DNA of 64,000 nucleotides from Micromonospora chokoriensis (GTDB lineage Bacteria; Actinomycetota; Actinomycetes; Mycobacteriales; Micromonosporaceae), in assembly GCF_900091505.1 (NCBI RefSeq), contig NZ_LT607409.1, forward strand, positions 2,480,001-2,544,000. Direction: 5' to 3'. This document shows positions 16,898-25,354 of this stretch, piece by piece. Position 1 is the stretch's first letter; the number at the start of each line of letters is the position of its first letter. Under the pieces are notes generated by a model, which was not told the DNA's origin, ran no database searches, and was given only the letters and a program-made list of their open reading frames with translations. Both the position numbers and the translations under genes were made by a program.

Positions 16898-17812
16898 GTG
16901 GCGAAGAGTCCGAAGATTTCTGCGAGTCAGGAGCCCGGTGGGCTCATCGTCCACATCAGCGGGCTGTTGCCGTCGCTGTCGCCCGCCGAGCAGCGGGTTG
17001 CCCGGCTGGTCGTGTCCGACCCGGCTGCCGCCGCGCGGCGGACCATCACCGACCTCGCCACCGCAGCGGAGACATCCGAGGCGACAGTCATCCGATTCTG
17101 CCGTTCGGTCGGCATGGACGGTTACCCCCAGCTGCGCATCCGCCTCGCCGCCGAGGCCGCCCGCCGGATCGAGCCGCCGGACGCCCGGGTGGTCGGCGGT
17201 GACATCCCGCCCGGTGCCGACCTCGCCCAGATCATCGCCACCATCGCGTTCAACGACGCCCGAGCGGTCGAGGAGACCGCCGAGCAGCTCGACCCCGCCG
17301 TCTGCGAGCAGGTCGTCGAGGCGATCAGCGGCGCCGGTCGGATCGACATCTACGGCGCCGGCGCCAGCGGGTTCGTCGCCTCGGACTTCCAGCAGAAACT
17401 GCACCGCATCGGCCGGATCGCCTTCTACTTCCCGGACGTGCACACCGCGCTGACCTCCGCGGCCCTCCTCGGCCGGGGAGACGTGGCGATCGGCATCTCG
17501 CACACCGGCACCACCTCCGACGTGATCGAGGTGCTGGAGCAGGCCCGCACCCGGGGTGCCGCGACAGTGGCCCTGACCAACTTCCCGCGCTCGCCGATCG
17601 CCGACGTGGCGGACTTCGTGCTGACCACGGCGGCCCGGGAGACCACCTACCGCTCCGGCGCGACGGCCAGCCGGCTGGCCCAGCTCACCGTTGTCGACTG
17701 CCTCTTCGTCGGGGTGGCCGCCCGCAACCGTGCCCGGGCCCGCAAGGCCCTGGAGGCGACCGCCGAGGCGGTCCAGTCGCACCGGGTCGGTGCCAACCGG
17801 AGGCGGGCATGA
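16898..17812 (+). CDS. murR: MurR/RpiR-family regulator
   Basis: 304-aa regulator with an N-terminal RpiR-type HTH (SPAEQRVARLVV ... SEATVIRFCRSVGMDGYPQL, residues 28-90) and a C-terminal SIS sugar-phosphate domain (about 130-260, IYGAGASGFVASDF). In the family the SIS domain senses N-acetylmuramic acid 6-phosphate (MurNAc-6P). The gene starts at GTG 16898, probably on a leaderless transcript, and overlaps murQ by ATGA. It is expected to control murQ and itself. Confidence 0.92.
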   Translation: MAKSPKISASQEPGGLIVHISGLLPSLSPAEQRVARLVVSDPAAAARRTITDLATAAETSEATVIRFCRSVGMDGYPQLRIRLAAEAARRIEPPDARVVGGDIPPGADLAQIIATIAFNDARAVEETAEQLDPAVCEQVVEAISGAGRIDIYGAGASGFVASDFQQKLHRIGRIAFYFPDVHTALTSAALLGRGDVAIGISHTGTTSDVIEVLEQARTRGAATVALTNFPRSPIADVADFVLTTAARETTYRSGATASRLAQLTVVDCLFVGVAARNRARARKALEATAEAVQSHRVGANRRRA

Positions 17813-18765
17813 CGGCCGGCGCGGTGGAGCCGGACAAGGACATGCCAGCGCCACCCGCCCGCCCCGCCGTCCGGGTGGGCGCCCCCACCGAGCGGCGCAA
17901 CCCCCTCAGCGTCGACCTCGACCTGATGTCGACCCGCGACGTCCTCACCGTGATCAACGAGGCGGACCGGCGGGTGCCGGCGGCGGTCACCGCGGTGCTC
18001 GACGAGATCGCCGCCACCGTCGACCTGGCCGTCGCGGCCCTGCGCGGCGGTCACCGGGTGCACTACTTCGGGGCCGGCACCTCCGGCCGCCTCGGGGTGC
18101 TCGACGCCGCCGAACTCGCCCCCACCTTCAACTCGCCCCGGCACTGGTTCTGCGCCCACCTCGCCGGTGGCCCGGACGCCATGTGGCGGGCCGTCGAGGA
18201 CGCCGAGGACGACGACCGGGGCGGAGCGGTCGAGGCCGCCAGTTGCGTACGCGCCGGTGACCTCGCCGTCGGCCTGGCGGCCAGCGGACGCACCCCGTAC
18301 GTCCTCGGGGCGCTCGCCGCAGCCCGCGCCAAGGGTGCTTCGACGGTGCTGCTCTGCGCCAATCCGGAGGCCGAGGCCGCCCGGTCGGTCGACGTGTTCA
18401 TCGGGGTGGACACCGGACCCGAGGTGGTCACCGGGTCGACCCGGATGAAGGCGGGCACGGCGCAGAAGTTGGCGCTCAACGCGTTCTCGACAGCCGTCAT
18501 GGTGCGACTGGGGCGGGTCTACTCGAACCTCATGATCGATATGGTCGCTACCAACGCGAAGCTCCGCGGACGATTGATCTCGATTCTGGTCGAGGCCACC
18601 GGCTGCTCCGAGGAGGTCTCCCAGAAGGCCCTCGCGGAGGCCGGCGGTGACCTGAAGACGGCGCTCGTCTCCCTGGTCTCCGGAGCCGAGGTCGACGCCG
18701 CCCGGGCCGCGCTGGCCCGATCCGCCCACCAGGTCCGCGGCGCCCTCGCCCTGCTCGCCCGCTGA
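17809..18765 (+). CDS. murQ: N-acetylmuramic acid 6-phosphate etherase
   Basis: Splits the lactyl ether of MurNAc-6P to GlcNAc-6P and D-lactate in cell-wall recycling. 318 aa. Family signatures: PTERRNPLSVDLD (about residue 26), HYFGAGTSGRLGVLDAAELAPTF (SIS domain with catalytic Glu), and TGSTRMKAGTAQKLALN. Cytoplasmic. Translationally coupled to murR (ATGA overlap). No transporter or NagZ/AmgK gene is adjacent. Followed by a terminator. Confidence 0.97.
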   Translation: MTAGAVEPDKDMPAPPARPAVRVGAPTERRNPLSVDLDLMSTRDVLTVINEADRRVPAAVTAVLDEIAATVDLAVAALRGGHRVHYFGAGTSGRLGVLDAAELAPTFNSPRHWFCAHLAGGPDAMWRAVEDAEDDDRGGAVEAASCVRAGDLAVGLAASGRTPYVLGALAAARAKGASTVLLCANPEAEAARSVDVFIGVDTGPEVVTGSTRMKAGTAQKLALNAFSTAVMVRLGRVYSNLMIDMVATNAKLRGRLISILVEATGCSEEVSQKALAEAGGDLKTALVSLVSGAEVDAARAALARSAHQVRGALALLAR

Positions 18766-18795
18766 CGCCCGCTCCCGGGAACGGGAAGCGAACGG

Positions 18796-18824
18796 CCCCC
18801 CGGATTGTTCATCTGGCCGGGGGG
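18796..18824 (+). terminator. Terminator after murQ
   Basis: CCCCCCGG (18796-18803) pairs with CCGGGGGG (18817-18824) around a 13-nt loop, followed by TAATAAC. Confidence 0.7.
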
Positions 18825-19147
18825 TAATAACACTCCCGATGGATGAACCGACCGGTCCGCCGCTGCGTATCTGCCAGTGACCAGGATCGCAGCGTGGTGG
18901 TGACCCGGGTCGCTGTGTCCCCACGGCTGGCGGTGTTGCCATGGTGCGGTGACCCGTGCGTGGTGCCCAACGGAGAGCCGCCCGACGGGGTGCTGACAGC
19001 AAATATGGACCGCGCTCTCAGCTAGTACTCAGGCATTCGTGACACTTTCGACTCACGAGACGGAATCCCCGACACGTCTCATCTGTTGTGTAGGTGTCAG
19101 CACCGCTGGGCACAGCAGAAGTTACCAGGGGTTGACGGACGTGGGGA
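18825..19147 (+). promoter_or_regulatory. Upstream region of the sigma-factor gene
   Basis: A 320-nt gap without a convincing gene. It holds the interrupted palindrome TCGTGA-N10-TCACGA (19037-19042 and 19053-19058), a possible site for a DNA-binding protein, about 95 nt before the sigma-factor start. TTGACG at 19133 and GTGGGGA just before the ATG are the nearest signals. No confident promoter is assigned. Confidence 0.35.
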
Positions 19148-20137
19148 ATGGCAAGGAACCGGGCAACCGGCGCGAGCGAGGGGACCGTGGGCAACGTGGA
19201 CAAGAACATCGGCATGCGAACCGACGAGGTTGCCGAGGAGCGCGACCTGGTCGGCGTCTACCTGCACGAGATCTCCCGGACGCCACTGCTGGACGCCGCC
19301 AAGGAGGTCGATCTCTCCAAGGCGATCGAGGCCGGCCTCTACGCCGAGCACCTGCTCGGTGAGGATGCCGTTCCCGCCGGTGTCGACCGGGCCGACCTGG
19401 AGTGGCTGGTCGTCGAGGGGGAGCGCGCGAAGGATCTCTTCATCCGCGCCAACCTGCGACTGGTCGTGTCGATCGCCCGCCGTTACGTGCGTTCGGGCAT
19501 GCCCATGCTGGATCTGATCCAGGAGGGCAACACCGGCCTGGTCCGGGCGGTCGAGAAGTTCGACTACGAGCGCGGCTACAAGTTCTCCACCTACGCGACG
19601 TGGTGGATCCGCCAGGCGATCAGCCGGGCGATCGCCCAGCAGGAGCGCACCGTCCGTCTGCCGGTTCACCTGGTGGAGGACGTCAACCGGATGCGCAACG
19701 TGGCCCGGCAGTTGACCCGTGAGCTGGGCAGCGACCCGGAGCCGGAGCAGATCGCGGCAGCGCTCGGCGTCACCGTCGAGCGGGTCAACGAGTTGCGCCG
19801 CTGGTCGCAGGACACCGTCTCGCTGGACACCCCGGTGGGCGACGACGGCGACACGAACCTCGGTGACCTGGTCGCCGACAGTGACGCCCCGTCGCCGGAG
19901 GACATCGTCCTCAGCGGTCTGGAGCGGCAGCGCATCGAGGGGCTGCTCAACCACCTCGACGACCGGTCCGCCGGCATCATGCGGGCCCGCTACGGGCTGG
20001 AGGACGGCCGGGAGCACTCGCTCACCGAGGTCGCCTCCCGGTTCTCGCTCTCCCGCGAGCGCATTCGACAGCTGGAGATCCAGGCGCTCGGCCGGCTGCG
20101 TGAGCTGGCCCGGGCAGAGGGGCTACAGGCAGCCTGA
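19148..20137 (+). CDS. Group 2 (SigB/HrdD-like) RNA polymerase sigma factor
   Basis: 329-aa sigma-70 family protein. Region 1.2 (DLVGVYLHEISRTPLLDAAK), regions 2.1-2.4 (RAKDLFIRANLRLVVSIARR, DLIQEGNTGLVRAVEKFDY, YATWWIRQAISRAI) and region 4.2 (SRERIRQLEIQALGRLRELA) are all intact. It lacks the long region 1.1 of the principal sigma factor, so it fits the non-essential group 2 class (mycobacterial SigB, Streptomyces HrdD), which directs stress or stationary-phase genes. The ATG at 19148 is the likely start; GTG 19190 is an alternative. A bidirectional terminator follows. Confidence 0.94.
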   Translation: MARNRATGASEGTVGNVDKNIGMRTDEVAEERDLVGVYLHEISRTPLLDAAKEVDLSKAIEAGLYAEHLLGEDAVPAGVDRADLEWLVVEGERAKDLFIRANLRLVVSIARRYVRSGMPMLDLIQEGNTGLVRAVEKFDYERGYKFSTYATWWIRQAISRAIAQQERTVRLPVHLVEDVNRMRNVARQLTRELGSDPEPEQIAAALGVTVERVNELRRWSQDTVSLDTPVGDDGDTNLGDLVADSDAPSPEDIVLSGLERQRIEGLLNHLDDRSAGIMRARYGLEDGREHSLTEVASRFSLSRERIRQLEIQALGRLRELARAEGLQAA

Positions 20138-20155
20138 CCTGGTAGTAATGACGGC

Positions 20156-20192
20156 GAACGGCCGGCGTCCGATAGGGGGACGCCGGCCGTTC
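20156..20192. terminator. Bidirectional terminator (sigma factor / NlpC gene)
   Basis: GAACGGCCGGCGTCC (20156-20170) pairs perfectly over 15 bp with 20178-20192, loop GATAGGG. It lies between convergent genes. Confidence 0.8.
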
Positions 20193-20207
20193 ACCGTCTC
20201 CGGACGT

Positions 20208-21185
20208 CTAGCGGACCCGACCGTAGCCCTGAATGGGCATCATGTTCATGCCCCGCTTGAGCACGTTGCGGCCGGCGCTCGGCGCGTCGATCACCTGACC
20301 GTCGCCCACGTACAGGGCGACGTGCCCCAGCCCGCTGTAGAACACCAGGTCACCCGGCCGTAGGTCACCTCGACCGATGTGGGCGACCGCGCTCCACTGC
20401 ATCCGCGTGTTGTGCGGCAGCGACCGTCCGGCCGCCCGCCAGGCCGCTGAGGTGAGCCCGGAACAGTCGTAGCCGTTCGGCCCGTCGCCGGCCCACACGT
20501 ACGGCTTGCCGAGCGCGCCGAACGCGTAGCGCACCGCGGCGCCGGCGTCACCGGCCACCGCGGGCACGTTCTTGGCCTCGGCCGCCGGGGCCCGGGGTTC
20601 GGGTCGCTCGGTGGCTGCCCCGTACGCCTGGCGACGCATCTCGTACAGCTTGGCCAGATCCTGCTCGATCTGCTTCCTGGCCGTCGCGAGCTGGCGGGCC
20701 TGCGCGGCCTGCTTGGTCAGTGTGGCGTCCAGCCGGGCCTTCTCGTCCAGCAGCCGTCGCTGGTCGGCCGTGTAGCCGGAGATGCGCTCCTGCCGCTGGC
20801 GGGTCAGCTGGTCGAGGGTGCCGAGGCGGTCCAGCAGAGCCGTGGCGCCCTCGGAACCCAGCAGGGCGTCGGCGGTCCGCAGACCGCCGCTCTTGTACGC
20901 GGTGCTGGCCAACTCGGCCACGTCAGCCTGGCTCTGCCTGGCCTGCTGTTCCAGCGGGCCGATGCGGGCCTGTAATCGGGCCACCGCGGCTTCGTTTGTC
21001 TTGATCTCCTCACGCAGTTTGTTGTACGACTCGACGACCCGCTCCAGCTCGGTCGAGGACGCCTCGATCCGGCGGGTCAGGTCGGCGGGGGACGGCTCGG
21101 CGTAGGCCACCACCGTCGGGGCGATCAGCGCGGCCGACATGCCGGCCAGCGCCATGGTGCGCAGCAGGTTTTTCAGGGATGACAA
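20208..21185 (-). CDS. Secreted NlpC/P60 peptidoglycan endopeptidase
   Basis: 325-aa secreted cell-wall hydrolase of the RipA/p60 type. Signal peptide MSSLKNLLRTMALAGMSAAL (start codon TTG at 21185; ATG 21155 is an alternative that would drop the charged N-region). A long coiled coil rich in Q, R and E follows (residues about 35-175). The C-terminal NlpC/P60 domain (about 210-325) has the catalytic Cys in NGYDCSGLTSAAW and His in GLGHVALYVGDG. It cleaves peptide stems between septating cells in related proteins. Convergent with the sigma-factor gene. Confidence 0.92.
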   Translation of the reverse strand: MSSLKNLLRTMALAGMSAALIAPTVVAYAEPSPADLTRRIEASSTELERVVESYNKLREEIKTNEAAVARLQARIGPLEQQARQSQADVAELASTAYKSGGLRTADALLGSEGATALLDRLGTLDQLTRQRQERISGYTADQRRLLDEKARLDATLTKQAAQARQLATARKQIEQDLAKLYEMRRQAYGAATERPEPRAPAAEAKNVPAVAGDAGAAVRYAFGALGKPYVWAGDGPNGYDCSGLTSAAWRAAGRSLPHNTRMQWSAVAHIGRGDLRPGDLVFYSGLGHVALYVGDGQVIDAPSAGRNVLKRGMNMMPIQGYGRVR

Positions 21186-21677
21186 GAGCGGAAGGCCCCT
21201 CTCCCACGGCCGCCGGAGCTGCTGACGCCCTCGGCGACACCGGCCGGGGCCACCCGGGCGGACGGCACTGGGCCGGACCGGCTCGCCCAACCTAACCCGG
21301 GACGGCTGTCGCTCGCAGTTGAAGCAGGGGCGAATGTTGGCGAAGTGGCGGGGTGTATCCCTGCGTCGGATGGCGTCATCGTGACTGATGACGCGTGAAA
21401 AGAAGGGTGAATGGTCCGTTCGGCGAGGTATTGACAGATACACGACTTTCGTCGTTCCGGGCGTATGCCGCCGGATATCTGGTCGCCATAACCGATAAAA
21501 CCTGAAATGGATGCTGTTTCTCGGCGATGTCGCCGGTTGGGGGAACGATCGAGAGTCGACAAATACACAGGTCAGCTAGCGGCGCCGCAACACAATGAAC
21601 GGAGCCGGGAATCCCGTCGACAGGTAGCGGTGCCTGCCCGGGTCCACCTCGGTCAACCGTCCCCCGCGGGAGGAACC
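21186..21677. other. 492-nt divergent intergenic region, no gene recognised
   Basis: Lies between the divergent NlpC/P60 and DUF6232-like genes. GC falls clearly between about 21390 and 21600, consistent with promoters for both sides. Open frames here have no plausible start or composition. I looked on the minus strand for the c-di-AMP (ydaO) riboswitch often found before actinobacterial wall-hydrolase genes and did not find its conserved blocks. Confidence 0.5.
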
Positions 21678-22199
21678 GTGGAACGTGAAGGCGCGGGAAC
21701 ACGGCCGTCGCGAACGGCGCCGGGCGCCCGGTCGACCCTGCTGTACGCGCGGCCCGGCATCATCGTGACCGTCGACCGGTTCACGGCCGGCCGAACCAGC
21801 TACCAGGTGGCCGACCTGACCCACCTGCGTACCACCCGAGGCCCGCACGACCGGATCGCCGTCCGGGCCGTCGTCGTCACCACCTGCATGCTCGGCGGTG
21901 TCGGCCTGCTCCTCGGCTTCACCGGTGGTCTGTACCGCCTGACCGCCGGGGCGTACCTCATTCTCGGCGCGGTCTTCCTGCTCCCCGCCGTGCTGGCGAT
22001 GGTCGGTGATCGCTGGCGTCCACCGCCCCACGAACTGTGGGGGTGGTACCGGGGCGCCGAGGTGCTGCTGTTCAGCGCCGACGACGAGCGGCAGTTCGGC
22101 CAGGTCACGCGAGCCCTGCTGCGGGCCCGGGAGGTCAACCGGTACGGCGGGTGGGTCGACCCCCTCGCCTCGGCCGAACCGTGGCGGCCGAACCGTTGA
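21678..22199 (+). CDS. DUF6232-like membrane protein
   Basis: 173-aa protein starting at GTG 21678 behind a strong GGGAGGAACC site. An N-terminal beta-rich segment (LLYARPGIIVTVDRFTAGRT, YQVADLTHLRTTRGPHDR) precedes two membrane helices (about 75-95 and 102-122) and a C-terminal soluble tail. The layout resembles DUF6232 proteins of actinomycetes, whose function is unknown. Followed by a hairpin at 22208-22242. Confidence 0.75.
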   Translation: MEREGAGTRPSRTAPGARSTLLYARPGIIVTVDRFTAGRTSYQVADLTHLRTTRGPHDRIAVRAVVVTTCMLGGVGLLLGFTGGLYRLTAGAYLILGAVFLLPAVLAMVGDRWRPPPHELWGWYRGAEVLLFSADDERQFGQVTRALLRAREVNRYGGWVDPLASAEPWRPNR

Positions 22200-22207
22200 C
22201 CCGACGG

Positions 22208-22242
22208 CGGTGGGCCGTCGCCGAACCGGCGTCGGCCCACCG
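22208..22242. terminator. Bidirectional terminator
   Basis: CGGTGGGCCG (22208-22217) and CGGCCCACCG (22233-22242) pair perfectly between convergent genes. Confidence 0.65.
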
Positions 22243-22247
22243 GCCGC

Positions 22248-22619
22248 TCAGCTCGCGACCGGCTCCGGCGACCGCTGCTCCTGCGGCGCGGCCACCCAGG
22301 CGCTGACCCGGCGCTCGGCGTAGAAGGAGACGAACGGCACGGTGCCGGCCAGCATCACCAGCAGCATCCGCTTCAGCGGCCAGTCGGCACGACGGCTCAG
22401 GTCGAACGCGGCCACCAGGTAGACCATGTAGAGGAAGCCGTGCGCCGGCCCGATCGTCTCGACCACGACCGGGTTGTCGAACGCGTACTTGAGCGGCATG
22501 CCGATCACGACCAGCAGGATCAGGACCACGCCCACGATCCAGGCGATCACGCGGTACCGGGTAAGGGCAGCGCCCACCTTCGTCCGTCCTTCCGAGCCCG
22601 GCTCAGCCGGGATAGTCAC
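22248..22619 (-). CDS. DUF3817 membrane protein
   Basis: 123-aa protein with three membrane helices. The DUF3817 core is RYRVIAWIVGVVLILLVVIG, then IGPAHGFLYMVYLVAAFDL and MLLVMLAGTVPFVSFYAERR. Widespread single-domain family in actinobacteria; function unknown. Its start lies 17 nt inside the upstream gene, so the pair is co-translated. Confidence 0.88.
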   Translation of the reverse strand: MTIPAEPGSEGRTKVGAALTRYRVIAWIVGVVLILLVVIGMPLKYAFDNPVVVETIGPAHGFLYMVYLVAAFDLSRRADWPLKRMLLVMLAGTVPFVSFYAERRVSAWVAAPQEQRSPEPVAS

Positions 22620-23025
22620 CGGGCCGGGCGCCCGGATTGGCGTTCAACCATGACAGGTAGTGGTTGTAGGCGGCCAGGTCGGTGTCCTCGACGGCGTCGC
22701 CGTCGGCCCGTGCCCGGGACACCCGCACCGGTCGACGGACCGCCGGTCGAGCGCCGGCGTCGGCCGTCGGTGTCGGCTCGACGGTCGGGTCCGGCGACGG
22801 CGCTTCGGCCTCCGCCCCCCGGCGGCGGGCGAGCTTCACCTCGCGCCACCAGACGTAGACCACGAAGCCGGCGAAGATCGGCCACTCGACCGCGTACCCC
22901 CAGCTCAGGGTGTTGCCGGCCGCGGCCCGGCTGACCTGCCACCAGCCCAGCCCCAGGAAGCCCACGGTCAGCACGACCATGGCCACGTGGCGCGCGATCC
23001 ACGCCGGGGTCCAGAGCCGCCTCAT
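22603..23025 (-). CDS. Small two-helix membrane protein, unknown
   Basis: 140 aa. Two hydrophobic helices (HVAMVVLTVGFLGLGWWQ and VEWPIFAGFVVYVWWREV) are followed by a charged Pro-rich cytoplasmic tail that ends in DLAAYNHYLSWLNANPG. I do not recognise a named domain; conserved pairing with DUF3817 genes is typical of actinomycetes. Start ATG 23025 (MRRLWTPAW); a longer frame to 23148 is not membrane-like. Overlaps the DUF3817 gene by 17 nt. Confidence 0.75.
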   Translation of the reverse strand: MRRLWTPAWIARHVAMVVLTVGFLGLGWWQVSRAAAGNTLSWGYAVEWPIFAGFVVYVWWREVKLARRRGAEAEAPSPDPTVEPTPTADAGARPAVRRPVRVSRARADGDAVEDTDLAAYNHYLSWLNANPGARPGDYPG

Positions 23026-23159
23026 GGCATCGAGGGTACCGGGGGCGGCTCCGGTCTCCGACACCGTGTCGTAGTTGTCGCGTCGCAGCCGTGGTTTGGT
23101 CGCCCGACGCCTGGGCAATCGTCTAGACGCCAGCCCAAACGAGATCAAGGGGGGCGATC

Positions 23160-23498
23160 ATGACCGGATCGGTACGTGAGGACGGCTACGCGTCCAGCGG
23201 CAACACCGAGATGAGCCCGGAGCAGCGGATGCCCGAGTGGGGCGGCGACGACCTGGCCGACCCGGCCGGCACCGCGGGCCTCGACGGCGATCTGCCCGGC
23301 GTCGACCCGACGGAGCTGACCGACGAGGATCTGATCCGCGAGATGCACAGCCTGCACCGCACCCGCCTCGACACCCTGCGGCACGCGGCGGATTCCGCGC
23401 TCGCCAACCACCTGCGGCGTACCGCGGAACTGGAGACCGAATACCTGGCCCGCCACCCGGGCCGGGAGGTCGACCCCAGCCGCCTGCGGGACGCCTGA
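23160..23498 (+). CDS. DUF6158-like protein
   Basis: 112-aa soluble protein. Residues 46-110 match the DUF6158 pattern: GVDPTELTDEDLIREMHSLH, a helix with RTRLDTLRHAADSALANH, and ELETEYLARHPGREVDPSRL. Function unknown. It overlaps the next gene by one base (TGATG), so the two are translated together. Confidence 0.8.
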   Translation: MTGSVREDGYASSGNTEMSPEQRMPEWGGDDLADPAGTAGLDGDLPGVDPTELTDEDLIREMHSLHRTRLDTLRHAADSALANHLRRTAELETEYLARHPGREVDPSRLRDA

Positions 23499-23830
23499 TG
23501 CCGGCGCGCGCCGTGCGCGGCATGTCCGCGCCACCCGAGGTGGTCTTCAACACGGCCACCGACCCGGACCGCGCCTCGTCCTGGCTGCCGGAGCCGCTGC
23601 GCGGCGACGGGAGCCCCGCCGCCGAGATCGACGGCGAGGAACTGCGCGCGCGCTGGGGCGACGGCGACGACTGGTCCGCCGAGATCCGGGTGGAGCCGGC
23701 CGATGCCGGCGGCGCCCGGATCCAGCTCGACCTGGCCGACGGGTCGGGCGACCCCGGCCCGGACCAGCTGGCCGACGAGGCACTCACCAACCTGGCACGC
23801 GAGGTTGCCGACAACCTCCAGGCCGGCTGA
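23498..23830 (+). CDS. SRPBCC-like hypothetical protein
   Basis: 110-aa acidic protein. PPEVVFNTATDPDRASSWLP resembles the opening of START/SRPBCC domains (AHSA1-like), but it is shorter than a full domain (about 140 aa), so the fold call is tentative. Its ATG overlaps the stop of the DUF6158-like gene. No catalytic motif seen. Confidence 0.7.
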   Translation: MPARAVRGMSAPPEVVFNTATDPDRASSWLPEPLRGDGSPAAEIDGEELRARWGDGDDWSAEIRVEPADAGGARIQLDLADGSGDPGPDQLADEALTNLAREVADNLQAG

Positions 23831-23884
23831 GCGGGCCAGGCGGGACGCCCGGTCCCGCACCACCACGACATGGGAGGAGAACGG

Positions 23885-24424
23885 GTGAGCGACACCGGCC
23901 TGCGAGACAAGGCGGCGCGGTTGCGGCGGGCGTACGCGCCGCACGAACACCGGCCGCTCGGCGGCTACCTGGTGGCGATGGGCGCCTACGCCGGGGTGAC
24001 CGGCGCGCTCGCCGGCCTGGTCAAGGTGACCGGCCGGCCGGTGCCGGAGCGTCCCGCGCCGTCCGACGTGGTGCTGCTCTCCATCGCCACCCACAAGCTG
24101 AGTCGGCTGCTGTCCAAGGACGCGGTGACGAGCCCTCTACGGGCGCCGTTCACCCGTTACGACCGCCCGATCGGCAGCGGCGAGGTGATGGAGCAGGTCC
24201 GTGACTCGGGCAGTCCCACCCGGCACGCCATCGGCGAGTTGCTGAGCTGTCCGTTCTGCCTGGCGGTCTGGGTGGCCACGGGGCTGACCGGCGGTCTGGT
24301 GCTCGCGCCCCGGCTGACCCGGCTGGTGGCCACCGCCCTGACCGCTGTCGCCGCGTCCGACTTCCTCCAGATGGCGTACGCGACGGCGCAGCAGGCGGCC
24401 GAGGGCGGGCACGACGACGACTGA
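23885..24424 (+). CDS. DUF1360 membrane protein
   Basis: 179 aa. DUF1360 signatures: LLSIATHKLSRLLSKDAVTS, PLRAPFTRY and the Cys pair in GELLSCPFCLAVWVATGL. Two or three membrane helices. GTG 23885 is the start because GGGAGGAGAAC sits just before it; the ATG at 23870 is inside that ribosome-binding site. Function unknown; the family also occurs in spore-related genes of Bacillus. Confidence 0.9.
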   Translation: MSDTGLRDKAARLRRAYAPHEHRPLGGYLVAMGAYAGVTGALAGLVKVTGRPVPERPAPSDVVLLSIATHKLSRLLSKDAVTSPLRAPFTRYDRPIGSGEVMEQVRDSGSPTRHAIGELLSCPFCLAVWVATGLTGGLVLAPRLTRLVATALTAVAASDFLQMAYATAQQAAEGGHDDD

Positions 24425-24432
24425 CGTCCAGA

Positions 24433-24470
24433 GACGGAAGGGGCCGGCGCTGCCGCCGGCCCCTTCCGTC
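24433..24470. terminator. Strong bidirectional terminator
   Basis: GACGGAAGGGGCCGGCG (24433-24449) pairs perfectly over 17 bp with 24454-24470, loop CTGC, between convergent genes. Confidence 0.85.
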
Positions 24471-24481
24471 GTCCCTGGGTC

Positions 24482-24676
24482 TCAGCGCTGCATGCCGGAC
24501 CAGCCGTGCGGCGACTCCGGCTCGCGTTCGTCCTCGTCCGCGCCGGTGATGATGTCCCGGTCCACCGCCGTCTTGTCGTGCTCGTTGGCGAAGTCCGGCT
24601 CGGGGGTGGTGTCCATGCCCTTCGGCGGTTGACCGAGCGCCGGAACCTTCTCGTCGTGGTCCTCGTGGTGGGTCAT
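24482..24676 (-). CDS. Small acidic protein, unknown
   Basis: 64-aa, strongly charged, Asp/Glu/His-rich peptide (MTHHEDHDEK...) without a recognisable domain or membrane segment. The start ATG 24676 follows AAGGGACAGCGAC; an upstream GTG would add nine Arg-rich residues. It lies 23 nt after the next upstream gene, so the two are probably one transcript. Confidence 0.65.
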   Translation of the reverse strand: MTHHEDHDEKVPALGQPPKGMDTTPEPDFANEHDKTAVDRDIITGADEDEREPESPHGWSGMQR

Positions 24677-24699
24677 GTCGCTGTCCCTTCTACGGTCGC

Positions 24700-24924
24700 T
24701 CACGCGACGGAGCCGCCGAGCAGGTCGCTGGCCTCGTCCACCGAGTACTCGCCCTCCGGCAGTGCGTCGACTCGGGCGAGCAGGTCCGCTGGAAGCTCGG
24801 CAGCCACCGCCCGGCGGTAGATCTCGCCCTGGTCGACCCGCTCCTGCGCCCGGAAGACGTCGTCGAGCAGGTCGTCGAGGGCCCGGGTGTCCGGCTCGCC
24901 GGACACTGATGCGTCGTCGGTCAC
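24700..24924 (-). CDS. Small helical acidic protein, unknown
   Basis: 74 aa, mostly helix-forming (RALDDLLDDVFRAQERVDQG, ELPADLLARVDALPEGEYS). The last third resembles the small DUF2795-type fold seen in actinobacteria, but I cannot confirm this. Co-transcribed with the gene below it. Confidence 0.65.
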   Translation of the reverse strand: MTDDASVSGEPDTRALDDLLDDVFRAQERVDQGEIYRRAVAAELPADLLARVDALPEGEYSVDEASDLLGGSVA

Positions 24925-25005
24925 CTCGATCAGCTACCCGGGCCGGAATCGGTCAAACGTCACGCCAGTGGGCCGCCTGCGCCGCCGGTCGATGACCTCC
25001 TGCGC

Positions 25006-25080
25006 CGCCTTTGCTCTGCACCCACCGGTGCGACGCACACGGTCCGTAACCGGTGCGCGGGTGGGTGCAGAGCAAAGGCG
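25006..25080. repeat. Long perfect inverted repeat
   Basis: CGCCTTTGCTCTGCACCCAC and one more base (25006-25026) pair perfectly over 21 bp with 25060-25080. The inner 33 nt hold two copies of CCGGTGCG. It directly precedes the 20-bp tandem array. Confidence 0.8.
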
Positions 25081-25120
25081 GTGGCGGATGCTGCGGGGCT
25101 TGGTCGCGCTCCGTCGCGCT

Positions 25121-25280
25121 CGTCGCCGCGTCCGCCGGGCCCGCCGCGCGTCCGCCGGGCCCGCCGCGCGTCCGCCGGGCCCGCCGCGCGTCCGCCGGGC
25201 CCGCCGCGCGTCCGCCGGGCCCGCCGCGCGTCCGCCGGGCCCGCCGCGCGTCCGTCGGGCCTGCCGCGTCCGCCGGGCCC
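25121..25280. repeat. 20-bp tandem repeat (minisatellite)
   Basis: Unit CCGCCGCGCGTCCGCCGGGC, about 7-8 head-to-tail copies; the middle ones are identical and the outer ones vary. The period is not a multiple of three and no start or ribosome-binding site is near, so it is not coding. Confidence 0.85.
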
Positions 25281-25354
25281 GCGGGTGCGTCGCGTCCGGG
25301 TGGGCCGTCGCGGTGGTCGCGGCTCCGGTCTGGTTGCGGCTCGGCCGATACAGA

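Noticed and set aside
18843..19025. A 60-codon frame upstream of the sigma factor
   Set aside because: No ribosome-binding site, no conserved pattern, and it starts next to the murQ terminator.
21186..21560. c-di-AMP (ydaO) riboswitch before the NlpC/P60 gene
   Set aside because: The conserved blocks are not present on the minus strand.
25121..25280. Repetitive Arg/Ala/Pro proteins encoded by the 20-bp array
   Set aside because: All three frames on both strands stay open because of GC content, and the period shifts the frame each unit; no start signals.
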